Of a DNA stretch of 64,000 nucleotides, positions 23,099 through 31,505 are shown piece by piece. The notes under the pieces were generated by a model. The model did not search any database. It saw nothing but the letters and a program-made list of their open reading frames with translations, and was not told the DNA's origin. Where the stretch lies: positions 1-64,000 of the forward strand of contig JADJZR010000002.1 in assembly GCA_016715645.1 (NCBI GenBank), in the 5' to 3' direction. The position numbers were made by a program, and so were the translations under genes. Each line of letters opens with the position of its first letter. The stretch's first letter is position 1. Source of the DNA: Elusimicrobiota bacterium. Its GTDB lineage: Bacteria > Elusimicrobiota > Elusimicrobia > FEN-1173.

Positions 23099-25549
23099 AT
23101 GGATCGTTTTCTTTGTGTCCACGGGCATTTTTACCAGCCCCCTCGGGAAAATCCCTGGCTTGAAGACATCGAAGTTCAAGATTCCGCCCATCCGTTCCAC
23201 GATTGGAATCAGCGCATCACCCGGGAATGTTACGGCCCCAACGCCGCGTCTCGCGTTCTGGACAGCAACGGACGTATCGTCGAAATTGTCGACAATTACA
23301 AACACATCAGTTTTAATTTCGGACCCACCCTTTTGTCGTGGATGGAACGCAAAGAGCCTGACGTTTATCGACGCATCATCGACGCGGATCGCGCCAGCCG
23401 CGCTTTGCGCTCGGGCCATGGCAACGCACTGGCCCAGGTCTTCAACCATGTCATCATGCCCTTGGCAAACGATCGCGATAAGGAAACACAGGTCCTCTGG
23501 GGTTTGCGCGATTTCGAAAAACGGTTTGGCCGCAAAGCCGAAGGAATGTGGTTGGCCGAAACCGCCGCCGATACCGCTTCCCTTGAAATGTTGGCCCGCC
23601 ATGGCATTAAATTTACCGTTTTGTCCCCCACTCAAGCCAGGGCCATTCGGCCCGCGCGTCGGGCTTCTGACAAGCCCCACGACCACTCCGATGGCGGCGA
23701 TTGGCAAAATGTGTCGGGCGGGCGCGTGGATCCCAGCAAGCCCTATCTCTGGAGGTCCCCCAAAGGGCTGGAACTGACCCTCTTTTTTTATGACGCCCCC
23801 ATCTCACGGGCCGTCGCCTTTGAAGGCGTTTTGTCCAATGGGGATGTGTTCGCCCAGCGGTTAATGACTGGGTTCGCTTCGGATCGCGCGGGTGCCCAAC
23901 TGGTGCACATCGCGACGGACGGAGAATCTTACGGACACCATCACCGGTTCGGTGATATGGCTTTGGCCATCGCCCTTAAACGCATCGCCCAGTCCGGTCA
24001 GGCGCGTCTAACCAATTACGGCGAATTCCTTGAATCCCATCCTCCCGTATGGGAAGCTCAAATTCATGAAAACTCTTCTTGGAGTTGCGCCCACGGCGTC
24101 GAACGGTGGCGGTCCAATTGCGGGTGCCGTTTGGGCGGTCATGGAAATTGGTCCCAAGAATGGCGCGCCCCTTTGCGCCGATCGTTGGATCGGCTGGCCT
24201 TGAAAATGGACGCCATTTTCGACCAGCGCGCGCGAACCTTTTTGTCGGACCCGTGGGCCGCTCGCAACGATTTTATTGATGTGGTTTTGGATCGCCGAGA
24301 CGACAGCGTCAAATCTTTTTTTGCCCGCCACGCTGTTAAAGAGCTTAAAGAAATGGATCAAATCGACGCTCTGCGTTTGTTGGAAATGCAACGACAACGC
24401 CTGCTCATGTTCACCAGTTGCGCCTGGTTTTTCGATGAGGTGTCGGGGTTGGAAAGCACCACCGTCTTGACCTCCGCCGCCCGGGCGTTGCAACTCGCCG
24501 CGTCGTTTCCCGAAGGGGTCGGTTTAGAAAAAGCGTTTCTGACCGAGTTGGCTGAAGCCAAAAGTAACTTGCCCGAGGTCGGCAACGGCGCTGTCGTTTA
24601 CGAACGCTTTGTGAAACCCGTTTGCGCCGATTTACCCCGAATCGCCGCTCACCAGGCTCTCAAAGCCCTTTGGCGCACAGAGAAAGATGAGGGATCGGTT
24701 TACTGTTTCGACTACTCGTTTTTGGACCGCCTCACCGATCGCTCGGCCGGCACCGCCCTCTCGCGCGGGCGTATTCGCGTTCGGTCCCAGATCACGCGGG
24801 ATACACTTGACGCCGCTTACGCCGTCATGCATTTGGGCGGCCACGATTTTCATTGCGTTTTACGCTCCTCACCCGATTGGACTCGATTGGCCCCTGTGCT
24901 TGATCAGTTGGGGGACGCGTTTAACTCGGGGTCTTTGTCGGACGGCCTTTCCCTGTTGTCCGAACATTTCGACCCTCGCGTGTTTGAGCTTCAAGATCTT
25001 TTGCTCGAAGAGCGTCGGCATATCTTGAGCTCCGTCATTGAAGATATCCTCGGTCGGTTTGAGGGAACTTATCGTTTGTTGGTTGAAGACAATAAAAAAT
25101 TAATGAACTATCTATTGAAGGCCTCTTTTCCAATGCCGCACGCTTTTCGTTTGGCCTTAGAGTCTGTTTTGGGGCGGGATTTGCACCAAGGACTTTTGCA
25201 TTTCAATTCGGATGAGAGTGACACCGCTCTCTTGAGACGTGTTTTTTCAGAGGCCAAATCGTTTTCTGTGGCGCTCAACTGGGCGGGGGTGGGCCAAACC
25301 GTTCAACGTCGATTGGAATCTCATATGGAGGAACTTTCCCAAAAACCTTCTTTGGAAAAGGCCAAAAAGTGTTTAGCCTTGCTTTCATTAGGTGACGATT
25401 TGGAACTCCCACTCTCATTGTGGAGTGTGGAAAATACGTATTTCACGGTTTGGAACGATTCTTTGCGGCTGTTTTCAAAATCGGTCTCTGATAAACCCGA
25501 TCACCACGCTTACCGGGCCCTGGCCGACCGCCTCCGTCTCCTTCCCTAA
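23099..25549 (+). CDS. Glycoside hydrolase family 57 protein with DUF3536
   Basis: 816 residues. The GH57 domain begins with FLCVHGHFYQPPRENPW. It contains the presumed nucleophile glutamate in GMWLAETAAD and the acid/base aspartate region in HIATDGESYGHHHRFGD. The remainder (~300-816) is the long helical DUF3536 region usual for this subfamily. GH57 enzymes act on alpha-glucans (alpha-amylase, 4-alpha-glucanotransferase or branching enzyme); which of these applies here is not determined. No signal peptide is visible, so it is probably cytoplasmic and works on glycogen with glgC just upstream. A terminator follows the stop. Confidence 0.85.
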   Translation: MDRFLCVHGHFYQPPRENPWLEDIEVQDSAHPFHDWNQRITRECYGPNAASRVLDSNGRIVEIVDNYKHISFNFGPTLLSWMERKEPDVYRRIIDADRASRALRSGHGNALAQVFNHVIMPLANDRDKETQVLWGLRDFEKRFGRKAEGMWLAETAADTASLEMLARHGIKFTVLSPTQARAIRPARRASDKPHDHSDGGDWQNVSGGRVDPSKPYLWRSPKGLELTLFFYDAPISRAVAFEGVLSNGDVFAQRLMTGFASDRAGAQLVHIATDGESYGHHHRFGDMALAIALKRIAQSGQARLTNYGEFLESHPPVWEAQIHENSSWSCAHGVERWRSNCGCRLGGHGNWSQEWRAPLRRSLDRLALKMDAIFDQRARTFLSDPWAARNDFIDVVLDRRDDSVKSFFARHAVKELKEMDQIDALRLLEMQRQRLLMFTSCAWFFDEVSGLESTTVLTSAARALQLAASFPEGVGLEKAFLTELAEAKSNLPEVGNGAVVYERFVKPVCADLPRIAAHQALKALWRTEKDEGSVYCFDYSFLDRLTDRSAGTALSRGRIRVRSQITRDTLDAAYAVMHLGGHDFHCVLRSSPDWTRLAPVLDQLGDAFNSGSLSDGLSLLSEHFDPRVFELQDLLLEERRHILSSVIEDILGRFEGTYRLLVEDNKKLMNYLLKASFPMPHAFRLALESVLGRDLHQGLLHFNSDESDTALLRRVFSEAKSFSVALNWAGVGQTVQRRLESHMEELSQKPSLEKAKKCLALLSLGDDLELPLSLWSVENTYFTVWNDSLRLFSKSVSDKPDHHAYRALADRLRLLP

Positions 25550-25575
25550 TTTAGTATACTTTGCGCCAAGGGTGT

Positions 25576-25609
25576 TACCCCGACTGTCACATTGGGCCGG
25601 GGTATTTTT
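25576..25609 (+). terminator. Rho-independent terminator after the GH57 gene
   Basis: TACCCCG (25576-25582) pairs with CGGGGTA (25598-25604) and TTTTT follows immediately. The loop is rather long (15 nt). Confidence 0.6.
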
Positions 25610-25627
25610 ATCCCCCGGTGAAGGGTT

Positions 25628-25655
25628 GCGCCCGTAGCTCAATTGGGACCGAGCC
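25628..25655 (+). pseudogene. 5' fragment of a tRNA-Arg-like gene
   Basis: The first 19 bases (GCGCCCGTAGCTCAATTGG) are identical to the intact tRNA-Arg at 25829. A D-stem closing GAGC is still recognisable at 25651-25654. The anticodon arm and 3' half are missing and G-rich repeat modules follow. Confidence 0.7.
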
Positions 25656-25661
25656 GTGGGA

Positions 25662-25806
25662 GGCGAGGGTCGCGTGTGCCGGTGGCACACGTTTGCGACG
25701 GGCCGATAGGCCCCGGCCCCCGTAGGGGGTGGTTGGAGGGGTGCAGGGCGCCAGTGGCGCCCGTTTTGCACGGGCCGAGAGGCCCCGGCCCCGAAGGGGT
25801 AGCCCG
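25662..25806. repeat. Tandem pair of MITE-A internal modules between tRNA fragment and tRNA-Arg
   Basis: Two parallel units each have a hairpin (GTGTGCCGGTGGCACAC; GGCGCCAGTGGCGCC) followed by GC(G)ACGGGCCGA, AGGCCCCGGCCCC and a C-rich/G-rich stem. The same module is nested inside the long MITE-A copies at 15250, 16429, 31291 and 49708. Here it occurs without MITE-A termini. Confidence 0.7.
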
Positions 25807-25828
25807 GAAACCAGATAGATTTCATTAT

Positions 25829-25902
25829 GCGCCCGTAGCTCAATTGGATAGAGCATCTGCCTTCGGAGCAGAGGGTTGCAGGTTCAAGTCCTGCCGGGCG
25901 CG
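25829..25902 (+). tRNA. tRNA-Arg (anticodon TCG)
   Basis: Complete cloverleaf of 74 nt. Acceptor GCGCCCG pairs with CGGGCGC; D-stem GCTC/GAGC; anticodon stem TCTGC/GCAGA with loop CTTCGGA (TCG reads CGA and CGG). The T-stem is GCAGG/CCTGC with loop TTCAAGT. CCA is not encoded. Confidence 0.93.
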
Positions 25903-25923
25903 TGACTTTTGACGTTCTTATTT

Positions 25924-25995
25924 GGGCCATTAGCTCAACAGTAGAGCAAGCGCCTCTTAAGCGCGAGGCTGAGGGTGCAAGTCCCCCATGGCCCA
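25924..25995 (+). tRNA. tRNA-Lys (anticodon CTT)
   Basis: Acceptor GGGCCAT pairs with ATGGCCC; D-stem GCTC/GAGC; anticodon loop CTCTTAA gives CTT. Two stem positions are mismatched (A-G at the top of the anticodon stem, A-C in the T-stem), and the T-loop is TGCAAGT rather than TTCAAGT. CCA is not encoded. Its 3' 17 nt are repeated 102 bp downstream. Confidence 0.88.
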
Positions 25996-26114
25996 GATTG
26001 GAATGTCGGAAATAACGGGACTTGCAGCCGACCCGAACGCTGCCCTTGCGCAGGAGGAGTGAGGGCGGCGGGGGAGAGGGAAGTCCCCCATGGCCCAGAT
26101 TGGAATGTTGGAAA
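25996..26114 (+). repeat. tRNA-tail-copying unit after tRNA-Lys
   Basis: GGGACTTGCA (26017-26026) is the reverse complement of the tRNA-Lys T-arm segment 25976-25985. GCCGACCCG follows at once, then a core with GCTGCCCTTG and GAGGGCGGCGGGGGAGAGGG. Finally AAGTCCCCCATGGCCCAG plus about 17 downstream bases (26081-26114) repeats 25979-26012 with one mismatch. A related unit follows tRNA-Leu. Confidence 0.85.
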
Positions 26115-26120
26115 ACATTT

Positions 26121-26202
26121 GCGAGGGTGGCGGAATTGGCAGACGCGTACGGCTTAGGACCGTATGCCGAAAGGCTTAAGGGTTCAACTCCCTTCCCTCG
26201 CA
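26121..26202 (+). tRNA. tRNA-Leu (anticodon TAG)
   Basis: Class II tRNA of 82 nt. Acceptor GCGAGGG pairs with CCCTCGC; anticodon stem TACGG/CCGTA with loop CTTAGGA (TAG). There is a long variable arm (TGCCGAAAGGCTTAA) and a T-loop TTCAACT. CCA is not encoded. Its 3' 17 nt are repeated 132 bp downstream. Confidence 0.93.
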
Positions 26203-26335
26203 GGTTTGTCAGCAAGGGAGTTGAAGCCGACCCGCCCCTTCCTACAAACAGGGGCGAAACCTAGCGGCTTCGAGCGCTGCCCTTGGGCAGAAGAAGCGAG
26301 GGCGGCGGGGGAGAGGGAACTCCCTTCCCTCGCAG
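26203..26335 (+). repeat. tRNA-tail-copying unit after tRNA-Leu
   Basis: AAGGGAGTTGAA (26214-26225) is the reverse complement of the tRNA-Leu T-arm segment. The shared GCCGACCCG follows, then a longer core ending in GCGCTGCCCTTGGGCAG and GAGGGCGGCGGGGGAGAGGG. Then AACTCCCTTCCCTCGCAG (26318-26335) is a perfect copy of 26186-26203. Same core as the tRNA-Lys unit, different tRNA-specific arms. Confidence 0.87.
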
Positions 26336-26376
26336 ATCACGATTCTTTTTAAATACATGCAATACAGGGGACTTTT

Positions 26377-27810
26377 ATGTTCGGTTGGATTAAAAAGCAG
26401 AAAAATGAAGGTGGCGTTTCTTCGGTAACGGAAAAGACCGACACGAGGGAAGGAAATATTGCAACGGCGGTTGCTCCTCCCAAAAAAGAATTTCGTGTCG
26501 CGGAGTCTGTCCCGGAAGAGAAAGGGCTGAGGGTGAAAGTGAAGGAACGCAAGGGCTGTTCTGTGTCGATGTCCATCGAAGTTCCCGCGGAGGATGTGGT
26601 CTCCTATATCGATAAAGCTTTTCGGAGGGTTCAATCCAAGGCCAAGTTGCCTGGGTTTCGGCCTGGTAAAGCGCCGTTGGAAATAGTGAAACAGAACTTT
26701 GCTGGCGCGGCCTGGGAAGAGGCTGTTGACATTATGTTGCGGGAGTCTATTTACGAAGCGTTGACCCAAAAAAAGCTGGCGGGCGTGGGCGCGCCGGTTG
26801 TGGAAAAAATTGACGGCCAACCCGGTCAGGCGTTTCGATTTGAAATGAAAATAGAATGTTATCCGGACTTTGACGTTAAAGATTACAAAAGTCTCGCCCT
26901 GAAGAGAAAGAGCGCGCAAGTGTCTCAAGCCGAGATTGATAAACGATTGGAAGATGTTCGGGAAAGCCAATCCAAATTGGTCCTTTCGAGCGCGACTGTT
27001 GTTGAGAAGAACCATTTCGTAGTGGTGGATTACGACAGCTATCTGGGGACTCAACCCGTTAAAAACGGACAAGCCAAGAACCAGCTGATTGAAATGGGCG
27101 CGGCGCAAAACGTCGAAGGGTTTACAGAAGGATTGTTGGGGGCTAAAGACGGAGAGACGAGGGAAATCGCGGTTAAGTTCCCGGTGGAACATCCTCAAAA
27201 AGATCTGGCGGGGAAAACGTTGACGTTTAAGACCACGGTGACGGCAATCAAAGAAAAAGTCTCGCCGACCTTGGATGACGATTTCGCCAAAGATGTGGGG
27301 GCGACGGATTTGGTGGATTTGAAAGAACGTATCCGAAAAGAAATAGAAACCGGCTTGTTTCGCCAACAAAGAGACGACTTGGAAAAGCAGGTGATCGAGG
27401 GTTTGTTGGCCGCAAACGGGTTTGAGGTCCCGTCTTCCCAGGTGGAAGAGCGGGCGAAGGGATTGACGGAACACTTAAAGAAATTTCTGATGGAGCGCGG
27501 CGCGGCGATGGCGGACTGGGAAGCGAACGAAGCCAAAATGGTGGATAAAAACCGGCCCGAAGCCGAGCGGCAAGTGCGGACCTCCTATATCCTTGGGAAA
27601 ATCCTCGAGAAGGAAAACATTCTCGTGCCGGACACAGATGTGGACTCGAAAATAAAGTCCATCGTGGACGCGTCGCCGGTGGGGCAACGGGCCGAGGTCG
27701 AGAGTTGGTCCCAATCGCGTCGGGAAAACATTCGATCCCAGATGCGCGAGGAAAAACTGTTTGATTTCTTGATTCAGAACGCCAAAGTGACTGACGTGAC
27801 ACCGTCGTGA
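26377..27810 (+). CDS. tig: Trigger factor
   Basis: 477 residues. About 45 low-complexity residues precede the ribosome-binding N-domain, which contains the signature LPGFRPGKAP. The FKBP-like PPIase region (~200-285) includes FVVVDYDSY and VEGFTEGLLGAKDGE. A long helical chaperone C-domain follows. It folds nascent chains at the ribosome exit. The leading extension is unusual for the family. AGGGGA lies 6 bp before ATG 26377. The order tig-clpP-clpX is the widely conserved proteostasis cluster, and clpP follows after 13 bp with its own AAGGAG. Confidence 0.95.
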   Translation: MFGWIKKQKNEGGVSSVTEKTDTREGNIATAVAPPKKEFRVAESVPEEKGLRVKVKERKGCSVSMSIEVPAEDVVSYIDKAFRRVQSKAKLPGFRPGKAPLEIVKQNFAGAAWEEAVDIMLRESIYEALTQKKLAGVGAPVVEKIDGQPGQAFRFEMKIECYPDFDVKDYKSLALKRKSAQVSQAEIDKRLEDVRESQSKLVLSSATVVEKNHFVVVDYDSYLGTQPVKNGQAKNQLIEMGAAQNVEGFTEGLLGAKDGETREIAVKFPVEHPQKDLAGKTLTFKTTVTAIKEKVSPTLDDDFAKDVGATDLVDLKERIRKEIETGLFRQQRDDLEKQVIEGLLAANGFEVPSSQVEERAKGLTEHLKKFLMERGAAMADWEANEAKMVDKNRPEAERQVRTSYILGKILEKENILVPDTDVDSKIKSIVDASPVGQRAEVESWSQSRRENIRSQMREEKLFDFLIQNAKVTDVTPS

Positions 27811-27823
27811 AAAGGAGACACCG

Positions 27824-28432
27824 ATGCCAGGCATGATACCCACCATCATCGAACGTTGGAACCAGGGGGCCGCCGTAGGATACGACATTTATTCGCGGCT
27901 TCTGAAGGATCGAATCATTTTTATCGGCGGATACGGCGGCGCGATTGACACGGACTCGGCGAACGCGATCATTGCCCAGTTGCTCTATTTAGAGGCCGAG
28001 GACCCGGAACGGGAAATCAACCTTTACATTAATTCGCCGGGAGGGATGGTGACGGCGGGGTTGGCGGTGTATGACACGATGCAGTACATCCGCGCGCCGA
28101 TCACGACGATCTGTTTGGGCATGGCGATGTCGTTTGGGGCGTTGCTGTTGGCGGCGGGAAAAAAGGGGAAACGCTACGCGCTTCATAACGCGCGAATGAT
28201 GATTCATCAGCCGTTGATTTATGGGGAAGGGGTTTCGGGCCAGGTGACCGACATTGCGATCGAAGCGAAAGAGCTGGACAACACCAAAACCCGCTTGACG
28301 GAAATTTTGTCGAAACACACAGGCCAACCCTATGACAAGGTCCGCGCGGATTGCGAGCGCAACTTTTATATGTCGGCAAACGACGCCAAAGAATACGGTT
28401 TGATTGACGAAGTGTTCGCTCCTCGAAAATGA
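27824..28432 (+). CDS. clpP: ATP-dependent Clp protease proteolytic subunit
   Basis: 202 residues with the ClpP triad: Ser103 in GMAMSFGALLLAAG, His128 in RMMIHQP and Asp176 near KVRADCERNF. The serine context (MSFG) departs from the common ASMG but keeps the nucleophile. It forms the barrel peptidase that degrades unfolded substrates delivered by ClpX. AAAGGAG precedes the ATG, and the stop overlaps clpX (ATGA). Confidence 0.95.
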   Translation: MPGMIPTIIERWNQGAAVGYDIYSRLLKDRIIFIGGYGGAIDTDSANAIIAQLLYLEAEDPEREINLYINSPGGMVTAGLAVYDTMQYIRAPITTICLGMAMSFGALLLAAGKKGKRYALHNARMMIHQPLIYGEGVSGQVTDIAIEAKELDNTKTRLTEILSKHTGQPYDKVRADCERNFYMSANDAKEYGLIDEVFAPRK

Positions 28433-29685
28433 GCAACGAACCGTCGGTCACCAAAGACGTCACGCAGTGCGTGTTTTGCTCGAAAGGCAAGCGGGAAGGG
28501 TTGCGTTTGGTGGGGGGGCAAGGGGTGTATGTGTGCGAAGACTGCGTTCGCAACTCGTATTCCCTGTTGTCGCGCATTGAGGAAGAAGAGTCGCGTCGGG
28601 CACAACGGTCGTTGCCGCGTCCGTCGGAAATCAAGAAAGTTCTGGACGATTACGTGATCGGGCAAGAGACGGCGAAACGGATTCTGTCGGTGGCGGTGTA
28701 CAATCATTACCGCCGGATCGACGCCACCTCCAAGGAGGCGCGTCCGGACGTTGAGCTTCAAAAGTCCAACGTGATGTTCATCGGCCCGACGGGCACCGGT
28801 AAAACCCTGATGGCCCAAACCCTGGCGCGTCTGTTGCACGTTCCGTTCGCCATAGCCGATTCCACGACTTTGACGGAAGCGGGCTATGTGGGCGAGGACG
28901 TGGAAAACATCATTTTGCGGTTGTTGCAAAACGCCAACTACGACGTGAAACGGGCCGAGCGGGGAATCATTTACGTCGACGAAATTGACAAAACGTCGCG
29001 AAAAACAGATTCACCGTCGATTACCCGGGATGTCTCCGGCGAGGGGGTTCAACAAGCCTTGCTGAAAATATTGGAAGGCACGGTGGCCGCCGTGCCGCCC
29101 CAGGGCGGGCGCAAACACCCGCACCAGGAATACATACGTGTGGACACCACCAACATCCTGTTCATTTGCGGAGGCGCGTTTGAGGGGTTGGACAAAGTGA
29201 TTGAGCAACGGCTCGGAGAGTTTGGTGTGGGGTTTGGCGTGGAGTCGAAACCTAAACGCCGGATGAATCTGGGAGATGTCTTGCGCAAGGTTCAACCGGA
29301 AGATCTGATTAAGTATGGGCTGATCCCTGAACTGGTGGGGCGATTGCCTATACTGGCCACGCTGGACCATTTGGACGCGCACGCGTTGGTGCGTGTGTTA
29401 ACGGAACCGCGCAACGCGCTTGTGAAACAGTATGAAAAGATGTTCGCTCTTGAAGGGGTGACATTGGAATTTACGTTGGACAGTTTGGACGCGATCGCCC
29501 ACAAAGCGATCCATCGTGGATCCGGGGCGCGGGGGTTGCGTTCTATTTTAGAAGGGATTTTGTTGGACACCATGTTCGAGTTGCCGGAACAAACGGGCCT
29601 CTCGCGCGTGGTGATTGACCGGGAGGTCGTGGAGGGCATAAAAGCCCCCCTCTTGACCTACGGCCGTTTAAAGAAAACCGCATAA
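28429..29685 (+). CDS. clpX: ATP-dependent Clp protease ATP-binding subunit ClpX
   Basis: 418 residues. The N-terminal zinc-binding domain has Cys14, Cys17, Cys36 and Cys39. The AAA+ core has Walker A GPTGTGKT, the pore loop GYVGED, Walker B IIYVDEIDK and sensor/arginine elements with GSGARGLRS. The IGF-type loop region that docks on ClpP is represented by FGVGFG. It unfolds substrates and feeds them to ClpP. The start is coupled to clpP through ATGA; serA follows 12 bp after the stop. Confidence 0.95.
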   Translation: MSNEPSVTKDVTQCVFCSKGKREGLRLVGGQGVYVCEDCVRNSYSLLSRIEEEESRRAQRSLPRPSEIKKVLDDYVIGQETAKRILSVAVYNHYRRIDATSKEARPDVELQKSNVMFIGPTGTGKTLMAQTLARLLHVPFAIADSTTLTEAGYVGEDVENIILRLLQNANYDVKRAERGIIYVDEIDKTSRKTDSPSITRDVSGEGVQQALLKILEGTVAAVPPQGGRKHPHQEYIRVDTTNILFICGGAFEGLDKVIEQRLGEFGVGFGVESKPKRRMNLGDVLRKVQPEDLIKYGLIPELVGRLPILATLDHLDAHALVRVLTEPRNALVKQYEKMFALEGVTLEFTLDSLDAIAHKAIHRGSGARGLRSILEGILLDTMFELPEQTGLSRVVIDREVVEGIKAPLLTYGRLKKTA

Positions 29686-29697
29686 GAGGACGATTCT

Positions 29698-31284
29698 ATG
29701 ACCATCCAGGTGTTTGTATCCGACCCAATTTCGGAAGAAGGCTTGGCGCCGCTCCAGCAAGACAACAACATTTCCCTTAAACTCAAAACGGGATTAAAAG
29801 GTCCCGATTTACTGAAAGAGGTTGCGGAGTGCGACGCGCTGATGGTTCGGTCGGAGACGAAGGTGACGGCCGAAGTTATGGCGGCGGCCAAAAAGTTAAA
29901 GTTCATCGGGCGAGCGGGAACCGGGGTGGACAACATTGATTTGGGCGCCGCGTCGCGCCACGGCATCGTGGTGGCCAACGTGCCTGGGGGAAACACGATA
30001 TCGGCGGCGGAACAAACGTTGGCGTTGTTGTTCGCGTTGGCGCGCAACACGCCCCAGGCGGACGCGTCCACGCACGCGGGCAAATGGGAACGGGCCAAAT
30101 TCATCGGCACCGAAATCACGGGCAAAACGTTGGGTGTGGTGGGGCTGGGCCGGATTGGGCGGGAAGTGGCGGTTCGGGCGATCGGGTTGGCCATGCGCGT
30201 TGTGGCGTTTGATCCGATGGGCGACGAATCCTGGTGCCGTCGGGCGGGGGTGACGTTCGTGACGTTGGACGAACTGCTGGCCCAATCGGATTTCATAACG
30301 GTGCACGTGCCTCTTACGGATCAAACCCGGGGGCTGTTGAACAAAGACACCCTGGCCAAAACCAAAAAGGGAGTGCGGATCATTAACTGCGCGCGGGGCG
30401 GAATTGTTGACGAAAAGGCCTTGATGGAGGCCGTTGAGTCGGGACAGGTGAAAGGCGCGGCTTTGGACGTGTTTGAAAAAGAACCGTTGGACCCCCAATC
30501 GGCTTTGTTAAAAATTCCCGAAATTATTCTGACACCGCACCTGGGCGCATCGACGGAAGAGGCCCAAGTCAAGGTGGCGTTGGAACTGTCTCAGGCGTGC
30601 GTGGACTTTTTCCGAAACGGGTTTGCCCGGCAGGCGGTCAATTTGCCTCCCTTGGACGTGGCAGGCCAAAACCAACTGTTGGCGTTTGTCGGGTTGGCTT
30701 ATAAGCAAGGGCTCTTTTTAGCTCAAATAGCCGAGGGGTCGCCCACGCGGATCAGCCTTCGCTATTCGGGCGAGTTGGGGCGGGTTAATCCGGCCCTTTA
30801 CACCGCGACGGCGGTGGCGGGATTTCTAGCGGGTTTGGGCGTCAACGCCACGCCGGTTAACGCGTTGGTGTTGGCTCAACAAAAGGGGCTTCAAATTCAA
30901 GAGCAGGTTCAACCGGAAGCCCAGGACTATGCGTCTTTGTTGGAAATGGAAGCCGAAACGGCTTCCGGCACGCACCGGTTGGCGGGAACGGTGTATGGCC
31001 GGGGCGATCTACGGTTTGTTCGCATTGACGACTTGCCGGTGGACGTGAACCCCCAGGGCTATTTGTTGGTCATGCACAACGACGACCGGCCGGGCGTGGT
31101 GGGCCACACCGGGACGGTCCTGTCGGCGGGGGGAATCAACATCGCCGGCATGGACATTGCGCGCAATCGACCGGGGGGCGTGGCCGTTTCTTTGTGGAGC
31201 GTGGACACAGCGGTGCCGGAAGACGTGCTGAAAAAAGTAAAAACACACCCTTCAATTTTATCGGTGAAAATGGTAAAACTTTGA
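29698..31284 (+). CDS. serA: D-3-phosphoglycerate dehydrogenase
   Basis: 528 residues, the long SerA form. The NAD-binding core has GVVGLGRIGREVA, the substrate/catalytic arginine in NCARGGIVDE and the catalytic histidine in LTPHLGAST. An allosteric substrate-binding domain (~320-450) and a C-terminal ACT domain (~455-528, VMHNDDRPGVVGHTG) follow; the latter usually binds L-serine. It oxidises 3-phosphoglycerate in serine biosynthesis. AGAGGA lies before ATG 29698. It is placed after clpX with a 12-bp gap, so it may share the tig-clp transcript. A MITE-A copy follows. Confidence 0.95.
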   Translation: MTIQVFVSDPISEEGLAPLQQDNNISLKLKTGLKGPDLLKEVAECDALMVRSETKVTAEVMAAAKKLKFIGRAGTGVDNIDLGAASRHGIVVANVPGGNTISAAEQTLALLFALARNTPQADASTHAGKWERAKFIGTEITGKTLGVVGLGRIGREVAVRAIGLAMRVVAFDPMGDESWCRRAGVTFVTLDELLAQSDFITVHVPLTDQTRGLLNKDTLAKTKKGVRIINCARGGIVDEKALMEAVESGQVKGAALDVFEKEPLDPQSALLKIPEIILTPHLGASTEEAQVKVALELSQACVDFFRNGFARQAVNLPPLDVAGQNQLLAFVGLAYKQGLFLAQIAEGSPTRISLRYSGELGRVNPALYTATAVAGFLAGLGVNATPVNALVLAQQKGLQIQEQVQPEAQDYASLLEMEAETASGTHRLAGTVYGRGDLRFVRIDDLPVDVNPQGYLLVMHNDDRPGVVGHTGTVLSAGGINIAGMDIARNRPGGVAVSLWSVDTAVPEDVLKKVKTHPSILSVKMVKL

Positions 31285-31290
31285 TAATTC

Positions 31291-31461
31291 TTATCTGCTC
31301 AGGTCCCTCATCCGCCCCTTCGGGGGTCGCGTGTGCCTGTGGCACACGATTGCGACGGGCCGAACAGGCCCTGGGCCCGAAGGGCCTTCCCCCAAGAGGG
31401 GAAGGAAAATAAAGATTGTCCCTCTCCCCTTGGGAGAGGGTAGGGTGAGGGACATGAGAAC
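31291..31461. mobile_element. MITE-A, long form, between serA and the ABC exporter
   Basis: It contains CTGCTCAGGTCCCTCA at the left, the nested GTGTGCCTGTGGCACAC module, both hairpins and GGGTGAGGGACATGAG at the right. The right terminus is degraded. No convincing target duplication. Confidence 0.85.
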
Positions 31462-31505
31462 TAAAACATTTTTTTGATCAACGACGTGTATACGATTGGA
31501 GAACC

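Noticed and set aside
25555..25560. Promoter of the tRNA cluster (TATACT)
   Set aside because: A terminator-like hairpin at 25576-25609 lies between it and the tRNAs, and no -35 is recognisable.
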